Positions 1 through 9,167 of a stretch of 64,000 nucleotides of DNA are shown here, one piece after another (within the stretch, counting starts at the first letter, position 1; the number at the start of each line of letters is the position of its first letter). Made by a program: the position numbers and the translations under genes. Below the pieces are notes generated by a model. It searched no databases and had not been told where the DNA came from. It saw only the letters and a list, made by a program, of their open reading frames with translations. The stretch comes from Verrucomicrobiales bacterium. Its GTDB lineage: Bacteria > Verrucomicrobiota > Verrucomicrobiia > Verrucomicrobiales > DEV007. The stretch spans positions 1-64,000 of the forward strand of contig JARGPJ010000011.1 of NCBI GenBank assembly GCA_029212615.1, read 5' to 3'.

Positions 1-172
1 CGGAGATCTACTTGCACGTCGCGATAGGGACGAACGGGCTGGGGGTACTGAGCCCGCTTGATGGCTTGGAAGGGCCTGGTGGAATAACGGCGAAGGCGGG
101 AGCTTCTGCAAGGCCGCCGGCTTTTTCGGGGTAGAAGAGTTTCGGGTATTGTCTCTCGAATGAGCGTCGAAG
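1..172. other. left edge, no gene recognised
   Basis: No convincing gene is seen here. The minus strand has a short open stretch downstream of the pseudogene at 173-360, but it lacks a start codon and a recognisable domain. The stretch 361-450, between that pseudogene and the next gene, also holds nothing I can name. Either part could be decayed sequence left by the rearrangement that made the flanking duplication. Confidence 0.4.
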
Positions 173-360
173 CTAAAGGATTCCCTGTCTTCTTCGGACG
201 GTTCATTCGCTGCGGAAAAAGTCGAGGATGAGACAGAACTGCCACCAAGTATGCCAGAGGGGGCTGGCGGACTTCGGAGACGGGGTGGTCCAGCGATCTG
301 AGAAGGTCAGGAAGTTGATCAACTTCGCTGAGTTCGATCATTTTTTTCACCGTTGACAGA
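173..360 (-). pseudogene. decayed 3' fragment duplicating the VWA/amidotransferase-like gene
   Basis: Read on the minus strand, this matches the last ~65 codons of the intact gene at 2817-5222. Shared stretches include IELSEVDQLPDLLR, PVSEVRQ, PLWHT and the C-terminal TVRRRQGIL or AVRRRQGIL followed by TAG. The copy is broken. Two bases are missing after the VSEVRQ codons, and in the restored frame a tryptophan codon (GEW in the intact gene) has become TGA. No homology to the intact gene is visible upstream of about 360 or downstream of the stop. It is therefore a partial duplication now decaying. The alignment was made by eye. Confidence 0.85.
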
Positions 361-450
361 GGTCATGAGGCGGAAAAGGGAGAATTGATTTTGAGGTGCC
401 TGCTCAAGCTGATCTCCCGTTTGTTTCCACCTCTGCGGACCCTTCGTGTC

Positions 451-2628
451 TTATCTGATCAGGAGTAAGGCTCTGTTCGCTTCGAGTGTCAGATCCAGCG
501 GCAATCGTTCCCGTCGGATCGTTCCCGTCGAGGGATCCATCACGGTAAGTTGCCCGGCATCACCGATGGAGCCGGGACTTCCCACTTCTACGGTGAGAGC
601 TTCTTGGAGACGGTTCACGAGGAGATAGACGCGGCGGCCGTCCCGATGAAAGCGCCCGACGAGAAGTTGATCCGTTCCGGGAGTGAAGGCGAGGTCAAAG
701 TCAGATGAAAACGAATTCGGGATGGCGTCTCCAAGCTCGGCCGTGGGGGTTGCCCTTGCCTGTTTTAACAGTTGCCGGACCGGGGAATCATCGGAAGCGT
801 TTTCGGCTTTGTCAGGAACGCGGTCGGCCCAGATGACGGTTCCTCCTGATCTCTCAAATTTTCCCAACTGTTCCGCCACGGAAAGGGGCAGGAAGTCGAG
901 TTGCGGCATGACGAGAGTGTGGTAGACGCCGTGCCCGATCTGCATGTGTCCGTTCATGATCTTCGCCTCGGTAACCCCTTCAGGGTGTACGATCATGTGT
1001 TCGACATCGCCTGCCAGCAACGCTTTCCCGGTTTCGTCCCACGCTTTCTGCCGGTCCTCGTGCAGATTCGCAATTTTTTTCCAATGCAGCTTGGACGCGA
1101 GCAAGTCAGCTTGAAACATGGCGATGGGGTAGTAGAGCCCTACCCCGGCCTCACGTCGAGCGCTGCGCAGGACCTGAGTGAGGCGACCGGTGTATTCGTT
1201 GAGAAATCGGAACTCTTCTTTTGTATACCCTTTTGCTCCCTTCTGAGGATTGAGAGGAAGGTAGGAGGTAAACACGGTGACGCCGTGGAAGGTCGCCATG
1301 TTGATTGAATTAATAAGGAGTGGCAGATCAGGGGAAAGTCGGTTCACGCCGTACCCGCCGATGATAGGGTCGAGTAGCATCAGGGTGTCGGTTCTTTTTT
1401 TCCATGAGGTGACGGAAGAGAAAAAGCGGGTCTGTTGATAGGGGAAATCCATGAACTGACCGGGATTCGGGATGGGAATATCCAATGCCGGCACGTCGAA
1501 CTCGGTGAGGAATTTCATGAGGTCGCCATATCCTTGAACATGTTGTGAAAGGTAGTCGTTTAATAGAAAATGACCGCTGGATTGAATGCCCCGCTCCTTG
1601 CACCAGAGGCGGATCTGACGGGCAAAGCTTTCCGTGAGGAGTTCGGCGACGGTTTGCCGGTAGTGAATTCTGGAACGTCGGGCGGTATCGCTTTCGCTTT
1701 CAAATAAGTGCGGCAGGATGGAGAAGAGATCATACCCATGCCTCTTTTTAAATCGTTCAGGGAGGGCATCGTTCCAGGGCGTGCAGGCATAGGGCGCCCC
1801 TTGATCGTTGACCCAGTGGGACTGCATGAGATTGGGTTCGTTGCAGTAGAACCCGCGCACCTGTTCGGGCGGGTTCTCTACCTGAGAGAGAATGGTTTCG
1901 TGCATGTGGGCGATGAAGCGTGACATGGCACCGGCGTTCATCAGGTCGGGGTAGCGCCCGGTATGCCCGAACTGACTCCTGGTCGATTGCGCCTGGGTAT
2001 TTTTGTTTCGGGTATAGCGCGCAAAGACCCGCAGTTCCCAGGTGTCGCGTAAGCCTTCGGCGGACACGGTTTTCCCGGTGAATTCAACGGGCTTACCTGC
2101 CTGCAGATCAATGACGCCTCCTTTGCCCGGGTAGAGTGCGGCGTAAACGATGTCATGCAGGTTTCCCGGCAACTCCCAGTCAATCGGTATTGCTCCGCGG
2201 CCTTTGTGAGTCAGCATCACGAGCGAGCGGACTTCAAAATCCGGGTTCTCAGCGACGACCCGACCGCCCGCCATCCCGCTGGGGTAGCCCCAGTCATCCG
2301 CAAGCCAGACCGGGCTGCCGTTTTTATGAGCAGCTGTGACCAGTTCACCAATGGCATTATCCTCCTTCAGTTGTCCATCGGGTCGGAGGGACTTGTAGAA
2401 AAACGCCATGTAACCGCCAATGCCGTAGTCGGGGTATTCCTCGAGGGTGGCGGGGGTTAGCTGATACTGGATCAAACGGTAGTCGTTCGGTGGATTCTTA
2501 AAGGTCTCAGCGGTCACTTTGAGCGGGGCAGTTTCGGCTCCTCCCGCCTGAGAGATGAGCCCGGCAATCGCCATGGCCGTGACGAGCGTTTGAGCGATGC
2601 CGCTCCGTGTTTGCGTTTTGGTGAGCAT
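451..2628 (-). CDS. secreted GH106-like glycoside hydrolase
   Basis: About 725 residues. The chosen ATG gives a hydrophobic export-signal-like N-terminus ending near QAGGAETA; an upstream in-frame ATG at 2718 would add 30 residues without signal character. The core looks like the TIM-barrel family of GH106 alpha-L-rhamnosidase-like proteins. Around residues 110-120 is WLADDWGYPSGMAGG, and near 275 is VRGFYCNEPN, a conserved acidic position. After that comes a W..ALPERFKKRHGYDL segment typical of the group. The C-terminal part is beta-rich and ends in an RALLLIR strand. Likely role: extracytoplasmic cleavage of rhamnose-type or related sugars. The substrate is inferred from the family only. 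It lies between an intact gene and a decayed copy of that gene's 3' end, so it may have arrived through a rearrangement. Confidence 0.7.
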   Translation of the reverse strand: MLTKTQTRSGIAQTLVTAMAIAGLISQAGGAETAPLKVTAETFKNPPNDYRLIQYQLTPATLEEYPDYGIGGYMAFFYKSLRPDGQLKEDNAIGELVTAAHKNGSPVWLADDWGYPSGMAGGRVVAENPDFEVRSLVMLTHKGRGAIPIDWELPGNLHDIVYAALYPGKGGVIDLQAGKPVEFTGKTVSAEGLRDTWELRVFARYTRNKNTQAQSTRSQFGHTGRYPDLMNAGAMSRFIAHMHETILSQVENPPEQVRGFYCNEPNLMQSHWVNDQGAPYACTPWNDALPERFKKRHGYDLFSILPHLFESESDTARRSRIHYRQTVAELLTESFARQIRLWCKERGIQSSGHFLLNDYLSQHVQGYGDLMKFLTEFDVPALDIPIPNPGQFMDFPYQQTRFFSSVTSWKKRTDTLMLLDPIIGGYGVNRLSPDLPLLINSINMATFHGVTVFTSYLPLNPQKGAKGYTKEEFRFLNEYTGRLTQVLRSARREAGVGLYYPIAMFQADLLASKLHWKKIANLHEDRQKAWDETGKALLAGDVEHMIVHPEGVTEAKIMNGHMQIGHGVYHTLVMPQLDFLPLSVAEQLGKFERSGGTVIWADRVPDKAENASDDSPVRQLLKQARATPTAELGDAIPNSFSSDFDLAFTPGTDQLLVGRFHRDGRRVYLLVNRLQEALTVEVGSPGSIGDAGQLTVMDPSTGTIRRERLPLDLTLEANRALLLIR

Positions 2629-2816
2629 TTCGTTGTGAATTTTTTCCGGGGCGAGGCAGGTTATGGAAGCTTCTCGCGAAGTCAACTTACACTCCGCCCT
2701 GAGCAGACTGTGTGCCATTTCCTGCTAGTGTCAGGGTTCAATGGAGGCGCGGCTGATTCGCAGGGTGGAGGAGGGGATTTGCGATGAGAGGGCCTTCAGA
2801 AATCCCGGGTCCGCCG

Positions 2817-5222
2817 CTACAGGATTCCCTGTCTTCTTCGGACGGCCCATTCGCCGAGGAAGAAGGCGAGGGCGAGAAGGAACAGCCAGGGCGTGTGCCA
2901 GAGCGGGTGCTGGCGGACTTCGGAGACGGGGAGGTCCAGCTTCCTGAGAAGGTCGGGAAGCTGGTCGACTTCGCTGAGTTCGATCACTTTTCCGCCGGTG
3001 AGGGCGGCGATCTTTTCGAGCTGTTCGCGGTTCGGGCCGAGGCGGGCGAATTCGTTGGCCTCGGGATTGAGGGCGCGGGCGACTTCGCCGCTGCCGATCT
3101 CTTCTCCTTCACCGTCGAGGACGGTGGCTTCGATGCGGTAGCCGGCGCTTTCTCCGGAGGCATAATCGGCAGTGAAAAGGCCCGGCTCATCGAGTGATGG
3201 TTCGGCGCTGAGCAGGGAGCTGCTACCATCGCGGTCCGTGACCGTGAGGAGGACGGAGGCATTGTCCTGTGCGTCGAAGGCTTCATCACGGACGCGCACG
3301 GAAAGCTTGGTCATGGGGATGCCTCCGGAATCGATGTCCTCTTTCTCAAGGCTGACCCGGGTGGGGACCTCGGTGACGCCCCAGCGAAGCAGTTGCCGCC
3401 AGGTTTTACCGAGTTCCTCCTGTTGTTCGGGATCTTTCATGCCCCAGCGCCAGAAATCCGCAATCGTGACCGCTGCGGTTTTTCCTTCGCCATAGCGCTG
3501 TGTCACGATTGCGGGGAGGGCCCGCTCTTCGCTGTCGGTCAGGGTGGCGAGGACACTCGCACCGGGTTTGATCGCGCGGATCCGGTTCACGGCGTAAAAA
3601 GGCGTCATGTAGGCGAGGCGGTTGTATTCCTCTTCCTGGCTCGCGCGAAGTCTCATCCACGATTCGAGCCAGCCTTCGCGGGTGAGGTTGAAGGCGGCTT
3701 CGAGAGAGGGGCCTCCGCGTCCGGGGGCTTCGAGATAGACGGGGAGGAGGCGTCCCACCGGCGTATTGTCCCATCCACCGGCTCGAAAAGATTCCTGCCC
3801 GCCGAGCATGATGAGAGTGCCGCCGCGGCGGGAGACAAAGCGGTCGATGAGTTCCTGTTGTTCCTGCGAGAATTGTGCCGCCTCAACGTCGTCGAAGATG
3901 ATGGCGCGAAAGTGAGGGAAGAGGTCAGCCTCGGACTTCGGGAACCCGTTGCGCAGTTCTTCGGGGCTGGAAGTGTTGAGACGGACGAAGACAGGTTCGT
4001 CGTAGCGCTGCGTTTCTTCGGGGATATCGCTTTGAAAGCCCCGGAAGAGAGGGTTGCTGCTTTCCCCGCTTCGCCCGCGCCATTCAAACTTCGGTTCCCG
4101 TTTCGCGATGCGGATGAGTCCGACCAGGTCGATCTCGGCATCTTTGGCGAGGGAGCGGCGGATGAACTTGTATTCCCAGTTGGGGCGGCCGCTCACATAG
4201 AGAATCCGGTAGGGGCCGGCGCCCTGGTTCACGACGACTTCCCGCTGGTTGTTTCGTTCCGTGAGTTCGGCTTGGGGGGCGGAACCACTCTCTTCGATGC
4301 GGACTTTCAGAAAGGAAATGCCGGGGGCGATCGCGGCGAGGCGGAGCCGAACCGGGAAGGTCTGATCCCCTTCGTTCTCCGGAAAGACGATTTCTTTCCG
4401 GCCCAGTTCTTCGTCTCTCCGGTTGCTCACGATGACTGAGGCGGTCGCGCCGCGGTGGCCGATGGACCGTGCCTCGACCGTAAGCGAAACGCGGGCGTCT
4501 TCAAAAGGGCTCGTTTCCACTTCGATTTTTCCCAGCGATAAATCATGGGCCTCAGGGTTCTCCTTCCCGATGATGACGGGATAGACCGGTGCCCCCGGGG
4601 CTTCGGAATCCTCGAGCCCGGCGAGCCAGTCTTCGAGCGCTGCTTCGTCGGTCGCATTTCCATCGGAGAGCAAAATGGTCGCCGCGAGGGGACGGTTCCG
4701 AAACCTCGTTTCGATGCTCGTGAGGGCATTCCCGAGCTGTGAATTCGGACGTTCAAAGGTGAGGTCGTGATAATCGGTGCTGCGGCGCAGGGTGCGGTCG
4801 AAGAGGAAAGTCTGAAGGCGAAAGGTGTCGCTGAGGGTTTCGATCCAGCCGGGAAAGAGGAGCGGAACCTCCGTCGTGAGGGTGTCTTTCAACTGGGTGG
4901 AGGAGAGAGCTTCCTCAGGTGAGAAGGGGATCGAGAGTCCGGAAGAATTGTCTGCGAGAATGACAAGGTCGTTCGCCTTCTTCTTCGCTCTCTCTTCGAG
5001 GTGAACCGGCTCCATCAGCGCGAGAGCGAGGAGGATGAGGCCGACCGCCTTGAGGGCGAGTGCCAACCATTTGCCGCCTCCGTGCAGGGGTGAATGTCGA
5101 TAGCTCAGGAAGAGCACGAGCATCGACCCAAGGCCGAGTGCGATCGCGACCCAGCCCCACGATTCGTTGGCGAACGCGATGGAGGCAAGGGACGGGTGAA
5201 AAAAGGAGAGAGCGTCGAGCAT
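2817..5222 (-). CDS. membrane protein with VWA-like and glutamine-amidotransferase-like domains
   Basis: 801 residues. Two membrane helices lie near residues 23-41 and 51-69, and a third sits at the C-terminus (LFLLALAFFLGEW) before a basic RRRQG tail. After the N-terminal helices comes a VWA-like fold with a degenerate metal site (LADNSSG) and a later LLSDGNATDE strand. Residues ~330-520 resemble the class I amidotransferase-like domain seen with BatA proteins (ILYVSGRPNWEYKF, later GGTLIMLGGQESF). No catalytic Cys was identified, so enzymatic activity is doubtful. It is last in an operon with the genes at 5249 and 9168 (26-base gap). In Planctomycetota and Verrucomicrobiota such genes travel with MoxR ATPase and DUF58 genes; neither is in this window. 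Its 3' end is duplicated at 173-360. Confidence 0.75.
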   Translation of the reverse strand: MLDALSFFHPSLASIAFANESWGWVAIALGLGSMLVLFLSYRHSPLHGGGKWLALALKAVGLILLALALMEPVHLEERAKKKANDLVILADNSSGLSIPFSPEEALSSTQLKDTLTTEVPLLFPGWIETLSDTFRLQTFLFDRTLRRSTDYHDLTFERPNSQLGNALTSIETRFRNRPLAATILLSDGNATDEAALEDWLAGLEDSEAPGAPVYPVIIGKENPEAHDLSLGKIEVETSPFEDARVSLTVEARSIGHRGATASVIVSNRRDEELGRKEIVFPENEGDQTFPVRLRLAAIAPGISFLKVRIEESGSAPQAELTERNNQREVVVNQGAGPYRILYVSGRPNWEYKFIRRSLAKDAEIDLVGLIRIAKREPKFEWRGRSGESSNPLFRGFQSDIPEETQRYDEPVFVRLNTSSPEELRNGFPKSEADLFPHFRAIIFDDVEAAQFSQEQQELIDRFVSRRGGTLIMLGGQESFRAGGWDNTPVGRLLPVYLEAPGRGGPSLEAAFNLTREGWLESWMRLRASQEEEYNRLAYMTPFYAVNRIRAIKPGASVLATLTDSEERALPAIVTQRYGEGKTAAVTIADFWRWGMKDPEQQEELGKTWRQLLRWGVTEVPTRVSLEKEDIDSGGIPMTKLSVRVRDEAFDAQDNASVLLTVTDRDGSSSLLSAEPSLDEPGLFTADYASGESAGYRIEATVLDGEGEEIGSGEVARALNPEANEFARLGPNREQLEKIAALTGGKVIELSEVDQLPDLLRKLDLPVSEVRQHPLWHTPWLFLLALAFFLGEWAVRRRQGIL

Positions 5223-5248
5223 CGTTGAAATCGGGGGGGGAGCACGAA

Positions 5249-8200
5249 TCAGTTGCCGGAACCAAGCTCTTCGTAGTAGCGGCGAACCAGATCACGAAAC
5301 TCGGAGGGGACCGGGTCGCGGTCGATGGGGGAGATGGGGTTCTCGCGGTTGAGTTTTGCGATCTCTTCGCTGAGACGCTGGCGGAGTTCGATCAGTGGCT
5401 GAGTGATCCGCTGATCAATCGAGGCGGCTTCGGGCGGCAGGTTGTCACGACTGAAGTCGACACGCATCTGGCGGGCGTCGTCGGCGACGCGGGCGGCCTG
5501 ATTGCGAAGGTCCTCCTGTGGAATCATTTCCTCAATGTTGCCGAGGCGATCGCGAAACTCTTTGTAGCCTTCGCCGGTGATCGGGCCGGACTGCGGTTGC
5601 TCTGAGGGCTGGTTAAAAAAGAGGGGAGTCGGACTTTTTCCGCTACCTGAGGGCATCCCGCTGCCGCGATCATCTCCTCCCATGCTGAGTGAGCCACTCC
5701 CCTTCCGTGAGCCGGATCCAGCCATGCTCTGTCCGTCGGAGCCTTCGCGGTTCTGTCCTTCCTCCTGTCCGGGTCCTTTGCCCTGACCTTTCCCCGGTTC
5801 GCCACTTTCACCGGAAGAGTCACCGCCTCCTTCACCGGGCTGGCCGTTTCCAGCGAGGGGGGCTTTTCCTTTGCCCCGCCCTTCGCCGGCTTGCCCGCCT
5901 TCACCTTCACCGGGAGAATCTCCCTTTCCGGCCATCTTCCCGCTACCTTTCCCTTTTCCGGACTGTTCGCCCGGGGTATCGCCCGCGCCGGGTGTCTCAC
6001 CTTCCCCGGGGGATTCGCCCCGGCCTGCCATTTCCCCCTTGGCTTCGCCTTGACCGCTGCCTGGTTCTTCGCCGGGCTCCGTGCCTTCTTCATCGCGGCC
6101 CGGTTTGCCTTCGCCGGATGCCGCTGGTGAGGGTTCCCCCGTCGGCTCATCCTGCCCGGGGGCGGAGGCTTCTCCTGTCTTCGCTTCCTGAGAGGGGGCT
6201 CCGTTCTTCGCGAGTCGATTCGCCTCCTCCCGACTGTCTTCAATGAGGCGGTCGAGTTCGGAGCGGGCAAGACGGAGCGCGTCCGCTTCGTTGCCGAGAA
6301 TCTTTTCAGCGGCCGCTTCGACGTTCTCTTTCAACTCCTCGATGCCTCTGGTCGCAGCTTCCTGCGGAGCGAGGGCCTGAGTGGGGCTGTTGTAGTAAGT
6401 GTAGTCCCGGGTCTCTTCGAGTGATCGATGCACTCCGTTCATGGTCGCGTTCCGGACCGCATCATAGAGGGAGTCAGAAAGAATGGGTTCGGAGGCTTCG
6501 GCCTGTTCGCTGAGCGTTTTCAGCTCATCGACGAGTTCTTCTAATTCATTCGCCTGATTCGAGATCGACTCAGCGAGTTGGTTCTGTTTCAATTTTTTCC
6601 CGGTGGTGGGAGGGACTTCCCTGTCTGATCCGGCGAGCTCGTTGAGTGATTCACCGATCCTCTCCTGGTTTTCTGCCAACTCCCGGGCTGTCTCACGAAG
6701 CCCGCGCAATTCCTCAGCAAACTGACGCGACGTGCGCTCCCGAAATTGCTCCTCCATTTGCTCGAGCTCTTCCCGGGCCCGGGTCGCGGAGTTGGCGGCG
6801 TCGGCGAGATCACCCGATTCCAGATTTTCAGCGGTTTCCTGGATGTTTTCGCGGGTCTTTTCCAATTGCTCGCGTTCTTCGCTCATGTTGGCGCGGTTTT
6901 CTTCGGAATCCATTCGCTCGGAGAGGTCGTCCGTCTCGCGCAGGAGTTCGCGTTGTTCCTCCTGGAGGCGTTTGAGCTGCCGCTCGATCTCGGTTCGCTC
7001 TTCGTGGGTTGAGTTCTGGAGCTGTTCTTCGAGTTCCTTGATTTTTTCAGCGATCGCCTCCTGACGGCGGGCGAGTTCTTTGAGGCGGCTGAGGACGGCA
7101 AGGTTCTCTTTCTGCTCGGCAGTGGCCTGTTCCTGTTGGGCGAAGGACTGCTCCTCATACTTGAGCTCATTCTGTTTCAGCTCGAGATTCATGTTTCTCT
7201 GCTCTCTTTGTGATCCCTGCCCCTGACTCGGCTGTTTTGACATGGAGATCTCCGTTTCCCTCTGGCGGGCTTCGATGAGTTTGGCAAAGACGGCACGCGC
7301 GGTCTGATGGGCGGGGTCGATGAGGGCTCCATCGCGCTTCGTGGAGACGAGGAGGAATTCATCAAGGGCTTGTTGCATGAGCACTTTTGCCTCTTCGTAG
7401 ATGGTTTTCAGTTCGGGGTCCTCTACTTTCTGAAGGACAGGGTCTACCATCGTGAGAACGACCCCCTGGGATTCGGATACGACATCGAGGTCTCCGGCGA
7501 GGGATTCGAAGGGGCGGTTTAAATCGTGGTAGCGGCGAAGTTTCCACGCCGCGTTGATGATCTCTTTTTGCAGTTTTAACAATTCACCGGCATCGCCCTG
7601 AGGCTGGCCCGGTTGACCGGACTGGGGTTGTCCTTCGCGGACGATTTCTTCAAAGAAGCGAACCTCGGCGAAGAACATGTCGCTGGTGGTGCGGCGGAGG
7701 TTGCCCTCGCTATCGAGATCCTCCGCCCAGAAGTAGTAGGTGATGAGGTCACGGGGCTCTGCTTCCAGGTTCTCGATGTCGATGAAGGTCGAGAGGTCAT
7801 GGGTTGTGCCTCCGTCAAGAGCTTCGTTAGAAAGCACGATCTCGGTTTCCTCGTCTTCCAACTGATAGACAAAGCCAACCTGCTCGATCTGGACATCGTC
7901 CCAGGCTTCGCCTTCGACGGGGAGTTCCTGGACTGCAGAGACATCGAAATCTCGTCCCGGGAAAGTCACCTTCAGCTCCGGCGGCTCGTTCCGTTTTACC
8001 TTCACGCTGAACCAGGGAGGGCGTTTGTTCGCTCTCTCATGGTCGTCGACAAGATGGAGCCGGTAGCGCTGCGACTTAAGAGGGTGTTGTCCGGCGGTTA
8101 AGAGGGTTGGGTCGGCGGGGTCGGCAAGGAGGGGGATCGTGGTTTTGTCTTCGCCGAAGAGCTCCGCTGCCGCGAGTGGTTTATTGACCCGGATTCTCCA

Positions 8201-9148
8201 CTCGACCTGAGAGCCTTCCATCACGACAATTTTCTGTGTGTCGAGTTTTTCAATCGGATCCTGCTTCAGATAGGCCGGCGGGGTGATGAGGGCATCGGCC
8301 TGCACGAGGGCGGGAAATTCAAACACCTCGATGGCGTAGTCGTCCGAGCGTTTCCCTTCGAATCGAATTTCGTATCTGCCCGGTAGGGTGACCGAGGGGA
8401 GGAGGGCGGAGAACACGGAGTCGTCGAGGCCGAGATCCATGGGGATTTTGCGCTCATCATCCGCATGGCTGACCACGAGCATCGCGGATGCGGGGGCACG
8501 GTCAGGAAAGCTTGCTTCGATGGCGAGACGGGAACCTTTTTCGATTTCGACGTCGCCGGGCGAAACGGAGACGGTGAGCTTGGCGAGTTCGGCTTCGGTG
8601 GGAGCGATCACCGGTGCGAGGGGATCTACCGTGGCAAGGGGGCGTGCCCCGGGGGCGTAGCCGAGAAGGAACCAGATCGAAAGACAAAAGCCAATCACAG
8701 AGGCGAACTGACCCCAGGCGGAGAGAGTCAGTTTTTTTGCAGAGACGGCGCGGACCCATTGATGCTTCAGCGCGTGATCCGAAATCTCCGAGATGAGACG
8801 TTTCTGAAGGAAGGAAGGTTCTTCGCCCGGTGCGGTCTTTTGATCCATCGCCGCGAGGAGGGCCGCTTCCAGATCGGGGTGATTCTCCTCGACCTGTTGA
8901 GCAAGGGGGCGGAGGTCGGGCGTTTTTCCGGCCCGGATGATTCCGATGATTGAGGCAAGGGAGAGCAGCGCGAGCCAGCCAAGGACGACCGGCCAGGACC
9001 ACCAGTCGGCCCATACGGCGAGGGCGAGAAGGATAAGAACTCCCATCGCCCCGATCACGAGCATGGCAATGGTGACCCGGCGACGGCGCAGCTGAATCTC
9101 GGCCTCGAGGACCGGATGCAGGCATTTGGAGAGGAAGTTCTCGATCAT
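5249..9148 (-). CDS. DUF4175-type membrane coiled-coil protein
   Basis: About 1,299 residues. The ATG at 9148 is preferred because the upstream extension overlaps the neighbouring gene, and this start (MIENFLSK) gives a sensible N-terminus. Three hydrophobic segments lie in the first ~170 residues, followed by a predicted beta-rich extracytoplasmic part. Next is a long Glu/Gln/Arg-rich coiled coil (about residues 600-950), then ~200 residues of very low complexity rich in Gly, Glu, Pro, Lys and Ser (GEGETPGAGDTPGEQ and similar). A conserved C-terminal helical segment ends RRYYEELGSGN. This matches the DUF4175 family. It sits between the BatA/VWA gene and the VWA/amidotransferase-like gene with gaps of 19 and 26 bases, so co-expression is likely. 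Role inferred: envelope scaffold or part of a BatA-type complex. Confidence 0.8.
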   Translation of the reverse strand: MIENFLSKCLHPVLEAEIQLRRRRVTIAMLVIGAMGVLILLALAVWADWWSWPVVLGWLALLSLASIIGIIRAGKTPDLRPLAQQVEENHPDLEAALLAAMDQKTAPGEEPSFLQKRLISEISDHALKHQWVRAVSAKKLTLSAWGQFASVIGFCLSIWFLLGYAPGARPLATVDPLAPVIAPTEAELAKLTVSVSPGDVEIEKGSRLAIEASFPDRAPASAMLVVSHADDERKIPMDLGLDDSVFSALLPSVTLPGRYEIRFEGKRSDDYAIEVFEFPALVQADALITPPAYLKQDPIEKLDTQKIVVMEGSQVEWRIRVNKPLAAAELFGEDKTTIPLLADPADPTLLTAGQHPLKSQRYRLHLVDDHERANKRPPWFSVKVKRNEPPELKVTFPGRDFDVSAVQELPVEGEAWDDVQIEQVGFVYQLEDEETEIVLSNEALDGGTTHDLSTFIDIENLEAEPRDLITYYFWAEDLDSEGNLRRTTSDMFFAEVRFFEEIVREGQPQSGQPGQPQGDAGELLKLQKEIINAAWKLRRYHDLNRPFESLAGDLDVVSESQGVVLTMVDPVLQKVEDPELKTIYEEAKVLMQQALDEFLLVSTKRDGALIDPAHQTARAVFAKLIEARQRETEISMSKQPSQGQGSQREQRNMNLELKQNELKYEEQSFAQQEQATAEQKENLAVLSRLKELARRQEAIAEKIKELEEQLQNSTHEERTEIERQLKRLQEEQRELLRETDDLSERMDSEENRANMSEEREQLEKTRENIQETAENLESGDLADAANSATRAREELEQMEEQFRERTSRQFAEELRGLRETARELAENQERIGESLNELAGSDREVPPTTGKKLKQNQLAESISNQANELEELVDELKTLSEQAEASEPILSDSLYDAVRNATMNGVHRSLEETRDYTYYNSPTQALAPQEAATRGIEELKENVEAAAEKILGNEADALRLARSELDRLIEDSREEANRLAKNGAPSQEAKTGEASAPGQDEPTGEPSPAASGEGKPGRDEEGTEPGEEPGSGQGEAKGEMAGRGESPGEGETPGAGDTPGEQSGKGKGSGKMAGKGDSPGEGEGGQAGEGRGKGKAPLAGNGQPGEGGGDSSGESGEPGKGQGKGPGQEEGQNREGSDGQSMAGSGSRKGSGSLSMGGDDRGSGMPSGSGKSPTPLFFNQPSEQPQSGPITGEGYKEFRDRLGNIEEMIPQEDLRNQAARVADDARQMRVDFSRDNLPPEAASIDQRITQPLIELRQRLSEEIAKLNRENPISPIDRDPVPSEFRDLVRRYYEELGSGN

Positions 9149-9167
9149 GTTTTCCGGTGAGTTGAAC

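Noticed and set aside
3393..4439. Large plus-strand open frame opposite the VWA/amidotransferase-like gene
   Set aside because: It lies fully inside a well-supported gene, lacks any domain and reads as a GC-rich antisense shadow.
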